The notes below the pieces were generated by a model that was not told where the DNA came from, ran no database searches, and saw nothing but the letters and a program-made list of their open reading frames with translations. DNA of 24,246 bases from assembly GCA_000934455.1 (NCBI GenBank), contig KN888476.1, positions 10,759 to 35,004 of the forward strand, written 5' to 3'. The stretch's first letter is position 1; each line of letters starts with the position of its first letter. Positions 23,201-24,246 of the stretch are shown one piece after another. The translations under genes and the position numbers were made by a program. Source of the stretch: Apostichopus parvimensis. Its lineage: Eukaryota > Echinodermata > Holothuroidea > Aspidochirotida > Stichopodidae.

Positions 23201-23489
23201 GAAAGTGTTGTTGTCTTCTTTGTTTATTGGCTTCCTTTTTTGTTTGTTTGTTTGTATGTTTTTTCTCTCATTTTTAAATATGATATGGATGTGTCATCTT
23301 CATCTCACAGTGGTTGAATGAGAAGAAGTTCATCCATAGACTGGTAGATCTAATAGACCCAGAACAGAGCGAGGAGGTCCATAGTAACGCAGCCCAGAGC
23401 CTATGCGACATCATCAGACTCACAAGGGAACACATGTCACAGTTACAGGAATGTGCTGAAAATGATCCTCTTCTTACTACGATAGAAAT
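11235..23489 (+). CDS. PPP6R3: Protein phosphatase 6 regulatory subunit (SAPS family), 5' part, five exons joined
   Basis: The product is the regulatory/scaffold subunit that binds the catalytic subunit PP6C, a PP2A-like Ser/Thr phosphatase, and directs it to substrates in cytoplasm and nucleus. Spliced, the exons encode 243 residues plus two bases (731 nt). Family landmarks appear in order: MFWRFEMRTASHIDSLLEKE at the N terminus, DVLQECKAQNKKLIDF (about 32-47), ACELLT (about 83-88), PPLNPLLASFFSKT (about 113-126), ETSAIMDLILRL (about 158-169), WLNEKKFIHRLVDLI (185-199), SLCDIIRL (about 214-221) and NDPLLTTIE (about 235-243). These match vertebrate PPP6R1/2/3 closely with no frameshift or stop. 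Full family members are roughly 800-900 residues, so only the N-terminal helical-repeat part is here and the rest lies beyond the right edge. Intron phases are 0, 2, 0, 0, 2. The symbol is approximate: invertebrates may have a single gene co-orthologous to all three vertebrate paralogues, and the paralogue cannot be settled from this part. Alignments were made from memory of the family. Confidence 0.95.
12584..12599. repeat. (TG)8 microsatellite
   Basis: Eight uninterrupted TG units inside intron 1. Confidence 0.9.
13355..13868 (+). repeat. Interspersed repeat with leading hairpin and three diverged ~130-160 bp units
   Basis: It starts with an imperfect hairpin: GATTCC (13355-13360) pairs with GGAATC (13377-13382), and inner TTGCT pairs with AGCAA. 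Three related units follow, from about 13434, 13561 and 13708. Each has an ACTCAAAA-like start, an ACTTCATACxTGGTATG-like core (CTTTATACTTAGTATTTAT in unit 3), GAGTxCAAGAA, TATTG or a variant, and GGTCAA-type ends before AGTCTGAA. Repeats with this architecture (hairpin, 'gtaaacac..taactcaaaaag', 'cttcatacttggtatg') are common in many genomes; I recognise the type but not a named family. Confidence 0.6.
13795..13824 (+). repeat. Triple AGGTCA direct repeat, 12-bp period
   Basis: AGGTCA occurs at 13795-13800, 13807-13812 and 13819-13824, separated by AATGAT and AATGAG. AGGTCA is the nuclear-receptor half-site; the 6-base spacing is not a standard high-affinity arrangement. It is part of the third unit of the larger repeat, so a repeat origin is more likely than selection as a receptor site. 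Confidence 0.6.
14098..14186. repeat. Imperfect 43-bp direct repeat
   Basis: GTCAACAGGGCATCTCAAAT (from 14102) and GTCAACAGGTTATCTCAATT (from 14145) are followed by similar TTCTAAAATT / TCTTAAAATT segments, giving a period of 43. Confidence 0.45.
14935..14953. repeat. Short hairpin TGTACAGC / GCTGTACA
   Basis: Perfect 8-bp arms at 14935-14942 and 14946-14953 around the loop AGC. It belongs to the window-wide CTGTAC word family. Confidence 0.5.
17358..17437 (+). CDS. PPP6R3: PPP6R second coding exon (codons 21-46 plus two bases)
   Basis: The acceptor is TTTCTTTCTTTGTAG ending at 17357, using a short (TTTC)n run as polypyrimidine tract. The donor is TT|GTAAGT at 17438, phase 2. The 80 bases translate as EIVLNEILEEDDVLQECKAQ followed by NKKLID. 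The DVLQECKAQN segment is the best conserved block in this part of PPP6R proteins, while the first eight residues have diverged from the vertebrate sequence. The frame joins exactly to exon 1 (phase 0) and exon 3. Confidence 0.95.
17819..17833. repeat. (AC)n microsatellite
   Basis: Seven AC units plus A, in intron 2. Confidence 0.85.
18926..18970. repeat. Long perfect inverted repeat (18-bp arms, 5-base loop)
   Basis: The left arm CATTGGGTTTAACAAGCA (18928-18945) and right arm TGCTTGTTAAACCCAATG (18951-18968) are exact reverse complements around GCACT. One G-T wobble and one T-A pair extend the outer end to 18926-18970. As RNA this is a single stem of about 20 bp with a tight loop. It is shorter than a typical animal miRNA precursor (about 60-70 nt), so it is more likely a fold-back repeat remnant or a recent palindromic mutation. 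Confidence 0.85.
19925..20084 (+). CDS. PPP6R3: PPP6R third coding exon (codons 47-100)
   Basis: The acceptor CATTCGTAG ends at 19924, preceded by a T-rich tract (TTCTTTTTTTTTCATTCG). The first base completes a Phe codon split by the intron, giving FLSNEEVVEKLVDMITTEPP and, further on, IKYKQPNMACELLTADIGAI. The vertebrate counterparts are a helical pair ending in EEPP and YKYPNxxCELLTxD. The donor is AAG|GTAAAA at 20085, phase 0. Relative to vertebrate PPP6R3 about one residue is missing at the junction with the next exon, well within family variation. Confidence 0.95.
20715..20730. repeat. (CT)8 microsatellite
   Basis: Eight CT units in intron 3. Confidence 0.9.
20988..21008 (+). repeat. 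Paired G tracts (G8, G9)
   Basis: A G8 run (20988-20995), AAGT, then a G9 run (21000-21008). Enough guanines lie close together on the + strand to allow a G-quadruplex, in the pre-mRNA as well. Confidence 0.7.
21383..21604 (+). repeat. 111-bp tandem duplication, two almost identical copies
   Basis: Copy 1 is 21383-21493 and copy 2 is 21494-21604, both beginning TTCTAGTATATATGTCAGGA and ending GGCTGTGTGAT. They differ only around the internal C tract (C12 in the first, C10 with an extra CA upstream in the second), so total length is conserved. This implies a very recent duplication or ongoing homogenisation. Confidence 0.95.
22391..22407. repeat. C tract (C12 G C4)
   Basis: Twelve C, one G, four C, about 100 bases before the exon 4 acceptor. 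An A10 run lies just upstream (22365-22374). It is a likely slippage and assembly-error site. Confidence 0.8.
22501..22752 (+). CDS. PPP6R3: PPP6R fourth coding exon (codons 101-184)
   Basis: This is the longest coding exon here (252 bases, phase 0 on both sides). The acceptor TTTTGATCTTTCAG ends at 22500 and the donor GAG|GTAAGT begins at 22753. It encodes PPLNPLLASFFSKT, which is almost identical to vertebrate PPP6R. It continues through an Arg-Arg-Pro-Glu segment, a Lys-His helix and ETSAIMDLILRLITCID. The family's SAPS domain is usually drawn as starting at about this level, so this exon probably forms the beginning of the PP6C-binding helical scaffold. Confidence 0.97.
22753..23310 (+). 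other. PPP6R intron 4 (558 bp)
   Basis: A phase 0 GT-AG intron, the shortest here, made mainly of the 179-bp duplication plus a (TTTG)n stretch at about 23238-23254. No coding content. Confidence 0.92.
22791..23144 (+). repeat. 179-bp tandem duplication filling intron 4
   Basis: Copy 1 (22791-22969) and copy 2 (22970-23144) both start CCGTAGAAAGTGTGACGACC and share TAGCTAGGACATTATTCAGA near the end. I count about a dozen substitutions plus small indels, so it is older than the 111-bp duplication. The array begins 38 bases after the exon 4 donor and takes up 354 of the 558 intron bases. Confidence 0.95.
23311..23489 (+). CDS. PPP6R3: PPP6R fifth coding exon (codons 185-243 plus two bases)
   Basis: The acceptor CATCTTCATCTCACAG ends at 23310 and the donor AT|GTAAGT begins at 23490 (phase 2). 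The translation begins WLNEKKFIHRLVDLIDPEQS and includes SNAAQSLCDIIRLTREHMSQ and DPLLTTIE. It matches the vertebrate WLNEEKxIQRLVExxHP, SNASQSLCxIVRL and DPLLxxLE blocks. The next exon should continue with a segment like the vertebrate QEIIEQLL block, but it is beyond the window. The remaining 757 bases to the right edge show no exon. Confidence 0.96.
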
Positions 23490-24246
23490 GTAAGTCTTGC
23501 ATCTGTGTCATATACAGAGATAGAAAGAGACAAAAAATAGAGCTTATTAACTTTCCCCCGTTTAGTAAAAGGGTGTCCGTAGTTTGCACTCTATGGCTCC
23601 CAGGTATTGAAAGTGGGGGTCACAACCCTCTTCAGGGTCGCCAACAAAATAGAAATAAATATGGAATAGTTTTGAACATAACTTACTTCAAACTTGCAAA
23701 GTATTTGCCATTTTGCAACTAAACACCCTTAATCATTCTTTTTCATATTTCTCAAAGGGGAGGGGATACCCTCCACCTCAGAGACCCCTTCCCCAGGTCA
23801 CAACATCCAACACTTGAGGGGGTGCCAAATTGATGAAGGTGAAATTGGGGTCACCAAGCAAAATGAATAGTTTCAAAAACAGGGCTATAGCTGACAGATT
23901 TAGAGAAAACATGGATCTGAAAAAAATCAGAATATCCAACTGATTTGGAAATGTTCAACTTTGCAAAATGGCAAGGAGATTATTGACTAGAAAAGGATAC
24001 TTTTTCAGGAAAAGTAAATTGTCTTGTAACTTGTGTTGAAACAGCATTTTTTTTTCTCAAGATTTCAAAAGAGCACCTAGGCAATTTTCAAATCTGTTTG
24101 AAAGTGCAGGAAGGAATGGTTTGCAATGTAAGGTGAAACTCGTACAAAAAGGAAAAAATGGCAAAACGGGGACCGAATTTGTGAGATCGTTCATGAAACT
24201 GAACATCAATTTCTAGCAATTTGATATCACGGTGCTGTCAGTTATT
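23490..24246 (+). other. PPP6R intron 5, truncated by window end
   Basis: It opens with a consensus donor GTAAGT and no acceptor with matching PPP6R coding sequence follows before the window ends. It contains the probable interspersed repeat at about 23611-23870; the rest is AT-rich. Confidence 0.85.
23611..23870. repeat. Probable interspersed repeat with internal imperfect direct repeats
   Basis: GGGTCGCCAACAAAAT (from 23635) and GGGTCACCAAGCAAAAT (from 23848) lie 213 bases apart. Each is followed by a GAATAGTTT segment. The GGGGGTC...CAACCCTCTTCAGGGTCGCC style recalls ends of hAT-type nonautonomous elements, but I found no clear terminal inverted repeats or 8-bp target duplication, so the class is open. 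Confidence 0.35.

Overview
This is eukaryotic, intron-rich, AT-rich DNA. It carries one recognisable protein-coding gene on the + strand: the 5' portion of a protein phosphatase 6 regulatory subunit gene (SAPS family; PPP6R1/2/3 in vertebrates, SAP proteins in yeast). Five coding exons join in frame across GT-AG introns (11235-11294, 17358-17437, 19925-20084, 22501-22752, 23311-23489). They give residues 1 to 243 plus two bases of codon 244. The gene runs off the right edge, so most of the SAPS domain and the acidic C-terminal half lie outside. An in-frame stop at 11220-11222 just upstream of the ATG fixes the start.

The divergence from vertebrate PPP6R, the multi-kilobase introns and the word composition suggest a marine invertebrate deuterostome, most likely an echinoderm. 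The word evidence is repeated AGGCCTA and TACTGTA/CTGTAC palindromes and G/C homopolymer tracts. The species call is inference from texture, not proof.

Layout: 1-1950 is noncoding, with a C tract, a G tract, an E-box palindrome and one unassigned open frame (1445-1774). About 1960-2070 is a CpG-containing patch with a TCACGTGA E-box, a GCCATTTTG YY1-like site and a possible donor; it is a candidate promoter and first exon. 2100-11200 is noncoding, perhaps the 5' UTR intron, with a SINE-like element (about 4500-4735), a candidate 25-nt mini-exon (5878-5902) and short hairpins. A 20-bp G-rich tandem repeat lies about 160 bp before the first coding exon. Intron 1 (6.1 kb) holds a three-unit interspersed repeat at 13355-13868. 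Intron 2 (2.5 kb) has a striking 18-bp perfect inverted repeat. Intron 3 (2.4 kb) has G/C tracts and an almost identical 111-bp tandem duplication. Intron 4 (558 bp) is mostly a 179-bp tandem duplication. Intron 5 is cut by the window edge and contains a probable interspersed repeat.

I see no operon, CRISPR array, tRNA, rRNA, intact transposon or second protein gene, and no convincing undescribed system. The items worth a second look are repeat and structure signals in introns and the unresolved 5' end of the gene.
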